A stretch of 64,000 nt of DNA from an uncultured Phocaeicola sp. (GTDB lineage: Bacteria > Bacteroidota > Bacteroidia > Bacteroidales > Bacteroidaceae): NCBI GenBank assembly GCA_944320815.1, contig CALUIZ010000008.1:43985-107984 (forward strand). Reading direction: 5' to 3'. This document shows positions 45,020 to 53,253 of the stretch, in pieces. Each line of letters opens with the position of its first letter. Position 1 is the stretch's first letter. The position numbers and the translations under genes were made by a program. Below the pieces are notes generated by a model. It was given only the letters and a program-made list of their open reading frames with translations. It did no database searches and was not told the DNA's origin.

Positions 45020-46090
45020 ATGAGAATATTGGTGATAAATCCGGGCTCAACCTCCACCAAACTGGCGGTTTATGACGAGAACGGTCCTTTATGGAAAAAT
45101 AGTCTGAGCCATCCGGCAAAAGAACTGGCGGAATTCGGTCATATCAACGAACAGTATGATTACCGGTGCCGTCATGTGGCGGACGCTTTGCGTCAGGCCG
45201 GCATCAGCATGGAGTTTGATGCCGTGGTGGCCCGCGGCGGACTGCTGAAGCCTGTTCCGGGCGGAGTATATCGGATTGATGAACGCATCAAGCAGGATTT
45301 GTGGAATGCCGATATGGAGCATGCCTCTAATCTGGCGGCCTGGATTGCCGACGAGATAGCCGTGGAAGTGGGATGTCCTTCCTTTATAGCCGATCCGGTG
45401 GTGACCGACGAGCTGTGTGACATTGCCCGGCTGACGGGCATACCGGAAATTCCCCGCATCTCTATCTTCCATGCTCTGAACAGCCGTGCGGTGTCGAGGA
45501 ACTATGCTGCCCGCATCGGCAAGAAATATGAAGAACTGAATCTGGTGGTGGCGCATCTGGGCGGAGGCATTTCGGTGAGTGCACATCATCACGGCAAGGT
45601 CATTGATGTGAACAACGCGTTGAACGGGGAGGGACCCTTCAGTCCGGAACGTGCGGGGACGGTTCCTGCGCGTCAGTTGGTGGACCTTTGCTTCAGCGGG
45701 AAATATACTTACGGAGAAATCCGGAAGATGCTGAACGGACACGGAGGCTTGCTTGCCCATCTGGGCACGACAGATGTACAGACCATTGTGCGGTGGGCGC
45801 ATGCCGGAGCGAAAAATCACAGGTTGGTGCTGGATGCCATGCTTTATACCGTGGCCAAACAGATTGGCTCGATGCATGTGGCTTTGCATTGCCGGACCGA
45901 TGCCGTGATTCTGACAGGAGGCATCGCGTTCAGTGACTATTGCACCGATGCAATACGGGAGTGGATTGGAAGTCTCGCTCTTGTAGTTGTGATTCCGGGA
46001 GAGGATGAGATGGGAGCACTGGCCATGAATGCGATAGGAGTCTTGAAAGGGGAGCTTCCGTTGCAGGAATACAATCCCTCTCGGTCTTGA
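45020..46090 (+). CDS. buk: Butyrate kinase
   Basis: 356 residues of the acetate/butyrate kinase (ASKHA) fold: ILVINPGSTSTKLAVYDE at the start, RGGLLKPVPGGVY, IFHALNSRAVSRNYA, VAHLGGGISVSAHHHGKV and AVILTGGIAFS. It converts acyl phosphate plus ADP to the acid and ATP. Length and the RGGLL motif fit buk better than ackA. In Bacteroidetes the pair may serve branched-chain or butyrate metabolism; it cannot be told which. Confidence 0.92.
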   Translation: MRILVINPGSTSTKLAVYDENGPLWKNSLSHPAKELAEFGHINEQYDYRCRHVADALRQAGISMEFDAVVARGGLLKPVPGGVYRIDERIKQDLWNADMEHASNLAAWIADEIAVEVGCPSFIADPVVTDELCDIARLTGIPEIPRISIFHALNSRAVSRNYAARIGKKYEELNLVVAHLGGGISVSAHHHGKVIDVNNALNGEGPFSPERAGTVPARQLVDLCFSGKYTYGEIRKMLNGHGGLLAHLGTTDVQTIVRWAHAGAKNHRLVLDAMLYTVAKQIGSMHVALHCRTDAVILTGGIAFSDYCTDAIREWIGSLALVVVIPGEDEMGALAMNAIGVLKGELPLQEYNPSRS

Positions 46091-46273
46091 GTACAAAAAG
46101 AAAGAGAATGTGCCATGATTCCTTTGTGAATTTCATGGCACATTCTCTATATTATAGTTTTGCCTGTCGTCCTGATTTTTCCTTTTCCGTGTCATATTCA
46201 TGCTTCCTTTTCGGGTTCATCGGGAACCAACCTTTCAGCACGCGCTTGCGCTGGTCGAATATTTCCTTGATGG
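46087..46273 (+). repeat. Left copy of an about 190-bp direct repeat flanking the helicase gene
   Basis: Matches 51374-51564 with few differences and short indels. Contains the buk stop, the terminator hairpin and the last 42 codons of a DUF4491 gene. Confidence 0.88.
46103..46148. terminator. Bidirectional terminator after buk (left copy)
   Basis: 16-bp perfect stem (46103-46118 with 46133-46148), A-rich before and T/A-rich after. The same hairpin recurs at 51388-51438. Confidence 0.8.
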
Positions 46274-46283
46274 ATTTCTCCAT
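46152..46283 (-). pseudogene. Truncated 3' end of a DUF4491 gene (duplication remnant)
   Basis: 43 codons beginning MEKSIKEIFDQRKRV and matching the C-terminal part of the intact gene at 51437-51796 from KEIFDQRKRVLKGWFPMN onward. The first four codons are not from the parent gene; the junction happens to supply an ATG. The tail differs (KEKSGRQAKL against KGKIRATGKTIT) because one T is missing from a T run. All membrane helices are absent, so it is unlikely to function. Confidence 0.8.
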
Positions 46284-46383
46284 TGTAGGCGTTTTCTCAA
46301 TTCATTAGGGCTTATACTAGTCAAAATATAGGAGTGTCGGTTATCAATATCTTAAGATCTTATTCAATCTGTTATTTACTACG

Positions 46384-49300
46384 TTAAACTCTATTTATTT
46401 TAATGTCCAAAGCATCATCACTCATTCGTGCTTCATATACAGCATTATCTTCACAATAGACATTCACAGGTAAATGACAAGTAACATGTGTATTTGTGTA
46501 TATATAATTAGAATCACCGAAAATAACTTTTTCAATGTCGTCGCTATTGAACATAGCCGTAACGTTTTTATCTAATAAATGGCCAATATCATTTTTTCGT
46601 GTAAAACCTTTCTGTTGACCTTTAGGAAGAACAAAAAACAAATAATCACGTGCTCTGCTCATTGCTACGTTCAAAATATTTTCGTTATTGATATGAGAAT
46701 TTGAAGAACAAATTGCAGGTGGGTTAAGTACTACAAACATAATATCACATTCATCACCTTGAAAACTATGTACTGTTCCACAAATAATACGACAGTATTC
46801 TGTTGTCAATGGTCTGTTGTCTAACATTTGTTTAATAGCATCAGCTTCTGCACGATATGGGCAAACAATACCGATTGTGTAATTCTGGCCATTGTATTTT
46901 TCCTGTATCTGCGATACGACATACTCTACCATATTATAGGTGAAAATGACTGAATATAATTGAATGGCAGAACCATTTACAGCCGACAATTCTTTAATAG
47001 GATCTAAATCAACAATATCAAAGCCTATACAATTTATATCCTTTATGGGTATTCCATCCAAGACCAACGGTTTTTGAGGGCTTCTATTTAAATCTGATTT
47101 TACAATGCCATTGTATGCGAATTTGCTAACTAAATCTCCAATTGAACGGATAGAGCGATATTGCATCATTAATGGAATGACAGGGTATTTTTTATAATTA
47201 TAGACTGCGTCGTAAAAGCCATTAAGATCCACCATCTCGTAAATATTGTATATAGGTATGTCGTTTACTGCAACAGGCTGAATCTGTTTAGGGTCACCTG
47301 AGATGATATACTTAGTTTTTCCTCCTTTATATAAAACAAAAGTTATTGTTATGATATCCAACATAGACGCTTCGTCTATCACGATATAGTCCCAAGGAAA
47401 ATCACAGATAAAAGTATCATCAGGCTGGATATAATCATAGGCATATCGGGCAGCCGTTGTAACGAGTATATTATTTTCAAAAAGACTCATGTCTGTATCA
47501 TTGCGGTCAGTAACTACGGCAGCTTCTTCAATCAAAAATAGACTCTCTGTAGCCCCGAAACGTGTGAGATAATTATAACATAATTCATCATTAACTAATT
47601 TCTCCGCAATTACATCGGCAGCCTTATTTGTCGGTGTCAAAACTAAAATATTCATACCTTTGCGCCCTTCCACCAAGTCATGAAGCATTTTTACCAATTT
47701 GGTTGTTTTCCCCGTTCCTGGAGGACCATAAACAAACTGTATGTTTATGGGTAAATTAGCGTTCAAATCATAATCGTCATCAAAACCCAGTTGTAAAAAA
47801 CGTTTTTCTAATGAATCAATAATATTAGATTGGTTATCTGCAACTACTCTTATTTTCTTTGCCTTTTCACATTGATGTTTAAGCTTATCTGTGACTGTTA
47901 TGGATAAATCCATGCTGGAATCATCTGATTTTACAATGCATCCCTCTATTTTTTCTGCTTTATCCGATATAATGGAAACTAAAACTTTATCAGCATCGAG
48001 ACACCAAGCAGGAATGGGAACAGACGGATTGTACAAATGTAAAACTTTTCCTGAGCAGATGAAATTCCATTCTGAAAAGTCAATTTGTATGTGACGATTC
48101 GTTACCTCCTGTTTGTCGGTATGTATTAGTTCCATAAGCAGTTTATACCACTTAAACGTATATTTGGGGGTGGCATTAAATAAATCAAATATCTCTACCA
48201 GTTCTGAAGCTTTTTCTGCAGATACCTTAGCTTTTTCGTTTTCCGATTTCAATTTGTTTGCTACGTTTTCCGATTGTTTCAAACTATTAAATGATTTAGA
48301 AGTTGTTTTATTTTCATCAAAAAAAACACTATCCGTTGTTGCTGGTTGACGTTGCGAGTTATTTACATTATTCCAATCCCAATCGCTGTTTTTCGCAGAA
48401 GAACGGGGCTTGCCAATACTTTCATTGGCTTTTTTCTCCCATTTCTTTTTCAATTTATCTTCAATGCTTTCCTTTTGCTGTGGAACTATTTCATTTACTA
48501 TTTCTTTTTCAGGCTTAACTTGTTGTAATACGTCCTTTTTCTTCCTATTCTTAAAATTTTCAATTGCTTGTACTAATTCATCCTTTGTCAAATCACCTTT
48601 AATGTTATCCACCATTTTCCCTAACTCATATTGGCTTTGCTGTTCATCTGTACCACCTAATTCTATAATTGATTTCTCTTTTTTCTCAATGCCAATAAAG
48701 CGAACGATTTTATCATTAAAAATATATTCTGGAGCCAAATCTTCCAAGAATGTATTTTCTGCACAAACTAATCTTTCTTCTTTATCATACAACCATTTTG
48801 AATGGGATAAAAGATATTTGAAAGTAGACGTAGCCGACCCCATGTTGCTATTACGAGCCCATTTCTTCTTGTACACAAACTGCAAATCTGAATATTCGGC
48901 CAAAGCAATAGTAGAAAAGACCTGATTCCAAAGAAATATGGATATATCTTTATTCATCAGTCCTTTGTCGCACAACAACTTAAATCCGTCTAATTCATAA
49001 TCATCAACATATTCAAATTTATAATAATCAACATCTGAAATGACTTTCTTTATTCGTCTGTCCAAAGATTCCAAATCATTATGTCGCGCTAACCTGATTT
49101 GGGGATAAAAATGAATTCCGATAGCTTCTGCAAACAATCTCACTCTATCTACACCAAACCGTTCAATAGAAGTATGGTAAAATGAGGGGTTAAAATAAGC
49201 CACATCCTTGCAACTTTTAAAATAGAGCTTTAGCATTCCATCACTCCAATACAAGTCGTAAGGGCGATATAATTTATTGTCTTCAGCCATTAAACGTAAT

Positions 49301-51201
49301 TCATCCTTTAGCAAGGATAAATAAGCTTCATTTTTATCTGTTTCATCTTTTACTTTAAAGTAATATCCGACAAGCATTTCAAAATCAGCTGTCCTTTCTT
49401 TGTTTGTTTTCTCAGCAAACTTCTGAAGTATAACGGTTCGGATATAATCGTATTCGTCAGGTTCGCTAAGTTCCAATTCATCAAAGAATTTTTTCGCAAT
49501 CTCATTCTCTAAATAGTCTTTCGAAATGAAATTATATCCAGAACTAATGTCTTTTTTAAGCGGATAAAATACATTAGGGGTTATCCCATCTGTATTATAG
49601 GGAGGAAGCCATTCTCCTTTTTGTGTTTTTATTATAGGTGCTTTACGGAACGGGAGATTAACAGCCTTGTCTTTATCCGTAATTTTCCAAAGTTTCGGTG
49701 CTGCTGTCCTTAGAAATGTGTACATTCGTGTCACCCATTTTAACTCCTGAGATTTCATAAAGCCAGAAGTTAAATCTCGTGCAAATTCTTCGGAAGAATA
49801 TTGTTTTATTTGATTGTATATATTGTTTTCTGACTTATTGATATTTTGTGACAATTCCCATTTCAAGAAATCCACATTATTTTTATCATATAAATAATTA
49901 TCACGGACATATTCATGACTCTTGAGTAATGAAAATTGATGTTGATTAAGTAACTCCACAAGTTCACGAGGTGAACCAATATAGGCTTCTTTGAAAGACA
50001 GGTATTGATTATTGCGTGACAGCAAAAGCCTGTTGTTTTTCAAAATATCTTCAAATGCCTCTTCCATAGGAATTTCGAAGAATTTATTCGAATCACTCCA
50101 ATAATGTTTTGTATAAGTTGGTACTATCTCTGTAATATTTTCATTGATTAAAAAAATGTTATGACGGATACCGTAGTCTCTAAGACATACTAAAGCATCA
50201 GCGGCCAAATCCGCCAAACGTTTCACTAAATCAACATTAAGATTCTCAGATGGTTTAAGATTTTGCCTATTATCCGTTAACAAAAATGGCGCATGAGACA
50301 CAAAACATGTATCGAATGTCTCTTTTGTTGGGAAAAAGCAAAAAACATTTTGTTTTTTCGTTACAAGTCGTTTTTGGATTTCATCATAATAATAGCCTAC
50401 AGAAATCGGGTGATCTGCTATTCCCCCTTTTTCATTGATCAGTGATACCGTTTGAGAAAAAAGGAAAATGGTATTTCGCCTTGATGGAGCAGTAAGGACA
50501 TAGCGCTCGAAAATAATATCCTTATATTCCTGCTTTTCGATAAGTTCTTTCTTATATTCATTCTCCATTCCTGCTCTTCCTATATTCCCATCTTCTCTCC
50601 AAACTATCTTTTTCAAGCAGCGTAAAAATAATATAGGGCTTTGAAGATTCTGTAAGCGTTCCCGAATCTCCTTATATGATTTTTCTTTGTCTTTAAATGG
50701 AAAAACGAACAGTGTTTCACCATCCTCACGTTCGGGATGGTCATTGGCCAACAATGTCGGGACAATGTAATTTTCTATCTTAAATTTGAAATGGTCATCA
50801 TATATCTCAGGGGTGTCTGTATATTGAAATACGGCTTTAAACCCTACGCCAAATTTCCCTATTTTGTTTTGCTCTACGGCTTTAGAAGAATAACCTATTC
50901 CTGTGATTGAATTGATGTCCCCTACTGGTTCTGCATTTTCATCTGTAACGTCAAAATGCCTTAAACCATTGTGTTTAAAAAGTAATCTGTCTGGCTTTAA
51001 AATAATATAGACTTCAGTAGCTTCTGCATCATCAGCGTTTTGAAGTAATTCATAAATAAAATGAGCAGACTCTGGATATTTGTCAATTATACTACTCCAG
51101 ACTCCACGATAAGATTTCTTCTTGAATGTCTTTAAGTCGTCAAGACGTGACTGATGAAGTAAATTAAACAGCTTCAATTGATTTTCGGTTAATTGTTTCA
51201 T
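46384..51201 (-). CDS. Very large GHKL (sacsin-like) ATPase-SF1 helicase protein, candidate defence gene
   Basis: 1605 residues, strongly AT-rich against its neighbours. N-terminus: Hsp90/sacsin-type ATP site with IYELLQNADDAEAT (51-62), a HNGLRHF box (78-84) and IGKFGVGFKAVF (114-125). A long middle region of no recognisable motif follows, then a Lys/Glu-rich, Ser/Asn-rich linker (about 850-1000). C-terminus: Upf1-like SF1 helicase with Walker A GPPGTGKTT (1159-1167), DEASML (Asp1276), SGDPKQIQPV, MQYRS, GTVHSFQGDE and NVAMSRARDY. Similar ATPase-helicase giants occur in anti-phage islands. No nuclease motif is evident. It stands alone between direct repeats. I cannot name an established system. 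Confidence 0.85.
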   Translation of the reverse strand: MKQLTENQLKLFNLLHQSRLDDLKTFKKKSYRGVWSSIIDKYPESAHFIYELLQNADDAEATEVYIILKPDRLLFKHNGLRHFDVTDENAEPVGDINSITGIGYSSKAVEQNKIGKFGVGFKAVFQYTDTPEIYDDHFKFKIENYIVPTLLANDHPEREDGETLFVFPFKDKEKSYKEIRERLQNLQSPILFLRCLKKIVWREDGNIGRAGMENEYKKELIEKQEYKDIIFERYVLTAPSRRNTIFLFSQTVSLINEKGGIADHPISVGYYYDEIQKRLVTKKQNVFCFFPTKETFDTCFVSHAPFLLTDNRQNLKPSENLNVDLVKRLADLAADALVCLRDYGIRHNIFLINENITEIVPTYTKHYWSDSNKFFEIPMEEAFEDILKNNRLLLSRNNQYLSFKEAYIGSPRELVELLNQHQFSLLKSHEYVRDNYLYDKNNVDFLKWELSQNINKSENNIYNQIKQYSSEEFARDLTSGFMKSQELKWVTRMYTFLRTAAPKLWKITDKDKAVNLPFRKAPIIKTQKGEWLPPYNTDGITPNVFYPLKKDISSGYNFISKDYLENEIAKKFFDELELSEPDEYDYIRTVILQKFAEKTNKERTADFEMLVGYYFKVKDETDKNEAYLSLLKDELRLMAEDNKLYRPYDLYWSDGMLKLYFKSCKDVAYFNPSFYHTSIERFGVDRVRLFAEAIGIHFYPQIRLARHNDLESLDRRIKKVISDVDYYKFEYVDDYELDGFKLLCDKGLMNKDISIFLWNQVFSTIALAEYSDLQFVYKKKWARNSNMGSATSTFKYLLSHSKWLYDKEERLVCAENTFLEDLAPEYIFNDKIVRFIGIEKKEKSIIELGGTDEQQSQYELGKMVDNIKGDLTKDELVQAIENFKNRKKKDVLQQVKPEKEIVNEIVPQQKESIEDKLKKKWEKKANESIGKPRSSAKNSDWDWNNVNNSQRQPATTDSVFFDENKTTSKSFNSLKQSENVANKLKSENEKAKVSAEKASELVEIFDLFNATPKYTFKWYKLLMELIHTDKQEVTNRHIQIDFSEWNFICSGKVLHLYNPSVPIPAWCLDADKVLVSIISDKAEKIEGCIVKSDDSSMDLSITVTDKLKHQCEKAKKIRVVADNQSNIIDSLEKRFLQLGFDDDYDLNANLPINIQFVYGPPGTGKTTKLVKMLHDLVEGRKGMNILVLTPTNKAADVIAEKLVNDELCYNYLTRFGATESLFLIEEAAVVTDRNDTDMSLFENNILVTTAARYAYDYIQPDDTFICDFPWDYIVIDEASMLDIITITFVLYKGGKTKYIISGDPKQIQPVAVNDIPIYNIYEMVDLNGFYDAVYNYKKYPVIPLMMQYRSIRSIGDLVSKFAYNGIVKSDLNRSPQKPLVLDGIPIKDINCIGFDIVDLDPIKELSAVNGSAIQLYSVIFTYNMVEYVVSQIQEKYNGQNYTIGIVCPYRAEADAIKQMLDNRPLTTEYCRIICGTVHSFQGDECDIMFVVLNPPAICSSNSHINNENILNVAMSRARDYLFFVLPKGQQKGFTRKNDIGHLLDKNVTAMFNSDDIEKVIFGDSNYIYTNTHVTCHLPVNVYCEDNAVYEARMSDDALDIKINRV

Positions 51202-51257
51202 AGTATTTTAAATTATCATCCTTTTTATTTTACAGGGATTTAATCTCTATATATCTG

Positions 51258-51265
51258 CAAATATA
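51258..51265 (-). promoter_or_regulatory. Promoter -7 box (TATATTTG) of the ATPase-helicase gene
   Basis: Exact consensus on the minus strand, 56 bp before the start codon. It lies inside the repeats, so the inserted gene carries its own promoter. Confidence 0.5.
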
Positions 51266-51373
51266 GCGATTAATCACTAAAATAAATCAAGTTCGATTTG
51301 AAACCTTATTCCGCTTGTCTGGCTTCTGGTAGGGATGGAACAGGGATTCTGGCCATGAATAGTTGGGAGCTTT

Positions 51374-51564
51374 TTGAGTACAAAAAGAAAGAGAATGTGC
51401 CATGAATCCTCTGTGAATTTTCATGGCACATTCTCTTTATGTTATAGTTTTGCCTGTCGCCCTGATTTTTCCTTTTTCCGTGTCATATTCATGCTTCCTT
51501 TTCGGGTTCATCGGGAACCATCCTTTCAGCACGCGCTTGCGCTGGTCGAATATTTCCTTGATGG
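51374..51564 (+). repeat. Right copy of the about 190-bp direct repeat
   Basis: Matches 46087-46273. Just outside it (51346-51357) CTGGCCATGAAT equals 12 bases near the 3' end of buk, so the copy may once have reached into buk. Confidence 0.88.
51388..51438. terminator. Bidirectional terminator after DUF4491 (right copy)
   Basis: 18-bp stem (51388-51405 with 51421-51438), flanked by an A run and T-rich sequence. Confidence 0.78.
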
Positions 51565-51796
51565 TCCAGAAGGAAGAGAAAGAGAAGACTCCCAATAAGG
51601 AAGAAAGAAACAGGTTGTCCACAAACAGTGAACCTGTAATTCCCGCAAGTCCAAGGAGCAGGAAAACCCACCAGCAGCGGGTCCCCCAATAATATTCAGC
51701 CTTGATGACAACCGGATGAAACATTCCGATAATGAGGAAGGTGCATATTCCGATGGCGATTCCGCCGACATGCAGCGATTCCGTCCACTCCATCAT
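51437..51796 (-). CDS. DUF4491 family membrane protein
   Basis: 119 residues from the ATG at 51796, which overlaps the Lrp stop; the next ATG is one codon later. Three hydrophobic helices (HVGGIAIGICTFLIIGMF, CWWVFLLLGLAGITGSLFV, LFLSSLLGVFSFSSFW) are followed by the basic cytoplasmic tail KEIFDQRKRVLKGWFPMNPKR. Function unknown. It is translationally coupled to the Lrp-type regulator. Its last 42 codons are duplicated at 46152-46283, on the other side of the inserted ATPase-helicase gene. Confidence 0.83.
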   Translation of the reverse strand: MMEWTESLHVGGIAIGICTFLIIGMFHPVVIKAEYYWGTRCWWVFLLLGLAGITGSLFVDNLFLSSLLGVFSFSSFWTIKEIFDQRKRVLKGWFPMNPKRKHEYDTEKGKIRATGKTIT

Positions 51797-52260
51797 TCGG
51801 CTTCTTTGCGGATAGGTATCTCTTTCTTGATGCTCTGTTCCAGAGAAATCAGAGTCTCGGTGGCGGTCACGCCCGGAATCTCCTGAATCTTGGAGTTCAG
51901 CAGTTCCATCAGATGCTCGTTGTCTGTAGAGTACAGTTTGGTCAGCATGGTGTAGGGCCCTGTGGTGAAATGACATTCCACGATTTCAGGAATCTTCTTC
52001 AGTTCGGCCACTACGCTTTTGTACATGGAGCCTTTCTCGAGTTTGATTCCTACATACGTGCAGGTGCTGTATCCCAAGCTTTTCGGGTTCACATGATAGC
52101 CTGAGCCGATGATTACACCCAGATCAATCAGTCTCTGCACACGCTGGTGGATGGCAGCACGCGACACTCCGCATTCTGCGGCCACATCCTTAAACGGGAT
52201 TCTGGCATTCTGTGAAATGATTTCCAGAATCTGCCTGTCAAGTTTATCAATTTTTTCCAT
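51793..52260 (-). CDS. Lrp/AsnC family transcriptional regulator
   Basis: 155 residues. N-terminal winged helix (LDRQILEIISQNARIPFKDVAAECGVSRAAIHQRVQRL) and C-terminal RAM ligand-binding domain (VGIKLEKGSMYKSVV, VECHFTTGPYTMLTKLYSTDNEHLMELL). Members sense amino acids and control their metabolism; the ligand is unknown. It forms an operon with DUF4491. Confidence 0.92.
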   Translation of the reverse strand: MEKIDKLDRQILEIISQNARIPFKDVAAECGVSRAAIHQRVQRLIDLGVIIGSGYHVNPKSLGYSTCTYVGIKLEKGSMYKSVVAELKKIPEIVECHFTTGPYTMLTKLYSTDNEHLMELLNSKIQEIPGVTATETLISLEQSIKKEIPIRKEAE

Positions 52261-52295
52261 ATTTCAAATGGTTCTGGTATTTATCATATTGTAAG

Positions 52296-52303
52296 CAAAA
52301 GTA
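52296..52303 (-). promoter_or_regulatory. Promoter -7 box (TACTTTTG) of the lrp-DUF4491 operon
   Basis: Exact consensus on the minus strand, 35 bp upstream of the regulator start; the -33 region is weak. Confidence 0.5.
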
Positions 52304-52503
52304 GAAAAAGTTTTTGATTTATCCAGCGTTTTGCCTGAAATAAATGTTTTTTTTGGGCAAAAGATTTTTATCGTTTCATCTTGTTTCTGGGAAACCGTTT
52401 CTTGTGACACTGTCCGGCATTGTGATTTAATGCCATGGGGCTATAAAAACACTCCGGAATCTGCGAAGTGTCCGAAAGCTTTTTTCAAGATGTGGAAGGG
52501 CGT

Positions 52504-52613
52504 GTGGCCAAGCTTGGGAAAACAATTCGGTATTCCGCCCAAAGCAGGCCGTTGCCTTCGTCAGAATAACGGGGTGTTTTTGTATGGCTTATGGAGAGGC
52601 TTTCAGAAGATAT
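52504..52613. repeat. Imperfect 22-bp tandem repeats (about five units)
   Basis: Units in 22-bp register at 52504 (ending GGGAAAACAA), 52526 (TTCGGTATTCCG...AGCAG), 52548 (GCCGTTGCC...), 52570 (CGGGGTGTTT...) and 52592 (ending AGAAGATAT). The order of units 52526-52548 parallels 29512-29534. It occupies the 463-bp gap between the divergent lrp and NUDIX genes; I see no credible gene there. Confidence 0.55.
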
Positions 52614-52664
52614 TGCAGGAACATGAGTGTGGAAAGTGGAATCCGGCAGCTTTATGTACCGGCA

Positions 52665-52695
52665 TTTGATTTTTAGTTGAAAATCTCTATATTTG
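52665..52695 (+). promoter_or_regulatory. Consensus promoter of the NUDIX-TPR-barrel operon
   Basis: TTTG (52665-52668), 19 bp, TATATTTG (52688-52695): a perfect match to the Bacteroides housekeeping promoter, 28 bp before the start codon. Confidence 0.75.
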
Positions 52696-52723
52696 TGGAG
52701 TTTTACCGATAATTATAAAAACC

Positions 52724-53248
52724 ATGCATCCGTTAGATTTGTTCAAGTACTGTCCGAAATGCGGTTCCAGTCATTTTGAGATACATAACGCGAAGTCGAA
52801 GAAATGTGCCGATTGCGGCTTTGTCTATTATTTCAATCCCAGTGCGGCTACCGTGGCCTTTATTCTGAACCATAAGGGGGAACTGCTGGTGTGCCGCAGA
52901 GGGAAAGAGCCGGCAAAGGGGACGCTTGACCTGTCGGGCGGCTTCATCGACATGTTTGAAACGGGTGAGGAAGGAGTGGCCCGCGAAGTGAAGGAAGAGA
53001 CCGGACTGACGGTGATGGAGGCGGAATATCTGTTCTCGCTTCCGAACACGTATCTGTATTCGGGTTTTCTCGTTCATACCCTCGACCAGTTCTTTTTGTG
53101 CAAAGTGGCCGACGACAGTCTGGTGGAGGCGAAGGATGATGTGGCGGACTCTTTCTGGATGCCGTTCGACAAGGTGAACCCGGAAGATTTCGGACTGGAT
53201 TCCGTGCGTAAGGGGGTGGTCCGTTTTTTGGAAGAACATAGAAAATAA
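52724..53248 (+). CDS. NUDIX hydrolase with N-terminal zinc ribbon
   Basis: 174 residues. Zinc ribbon CPKCG and CADCG (residues about 10-35), then a complete NUDIX box GGFIDMFETGEEGVAREV followed by KEETGL with the catalytic Glu residues. The zinc-ribbon form resembles NADH-pyrophosphatase-type and related NUDIX enzymes; the substrate is unknown. It lies 5 bp before the TPR gene. Confidence 0.9.
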   Translation: MHPLDLFKYCPKCGSSHFEIHNAKSKKCADCGFVYYFNPSAATVAFILNHKGELLVCRRGKEPAKGTLDLSGGFIDMFETGEEGVAREVKEETGLTVMEAEYLFSLPNTYLYSGFLVHTLDQFFLCKVADDSLVEAKDDVADSFWMPFDKVNPEDFGLDSVRKGVVRFLEEHRK

Positions 53249-53253
53249 GAAAG

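Noticed and set aside
46274..46383. Integrase, transposase or toxin gene accompanying the ATPase-helicase insertion
   Set aside because: No open frame of useful length exists between the gene and either repeat; the gene stands alone.
52331..52669. 112-codon open frame between lrp and the NUDIX gene
   Set aside because: Odd composition with many Cys, Trp and Phe; it overlaps the 22-bp repeats and the NUDIX promoter, so it is probably non-coding.
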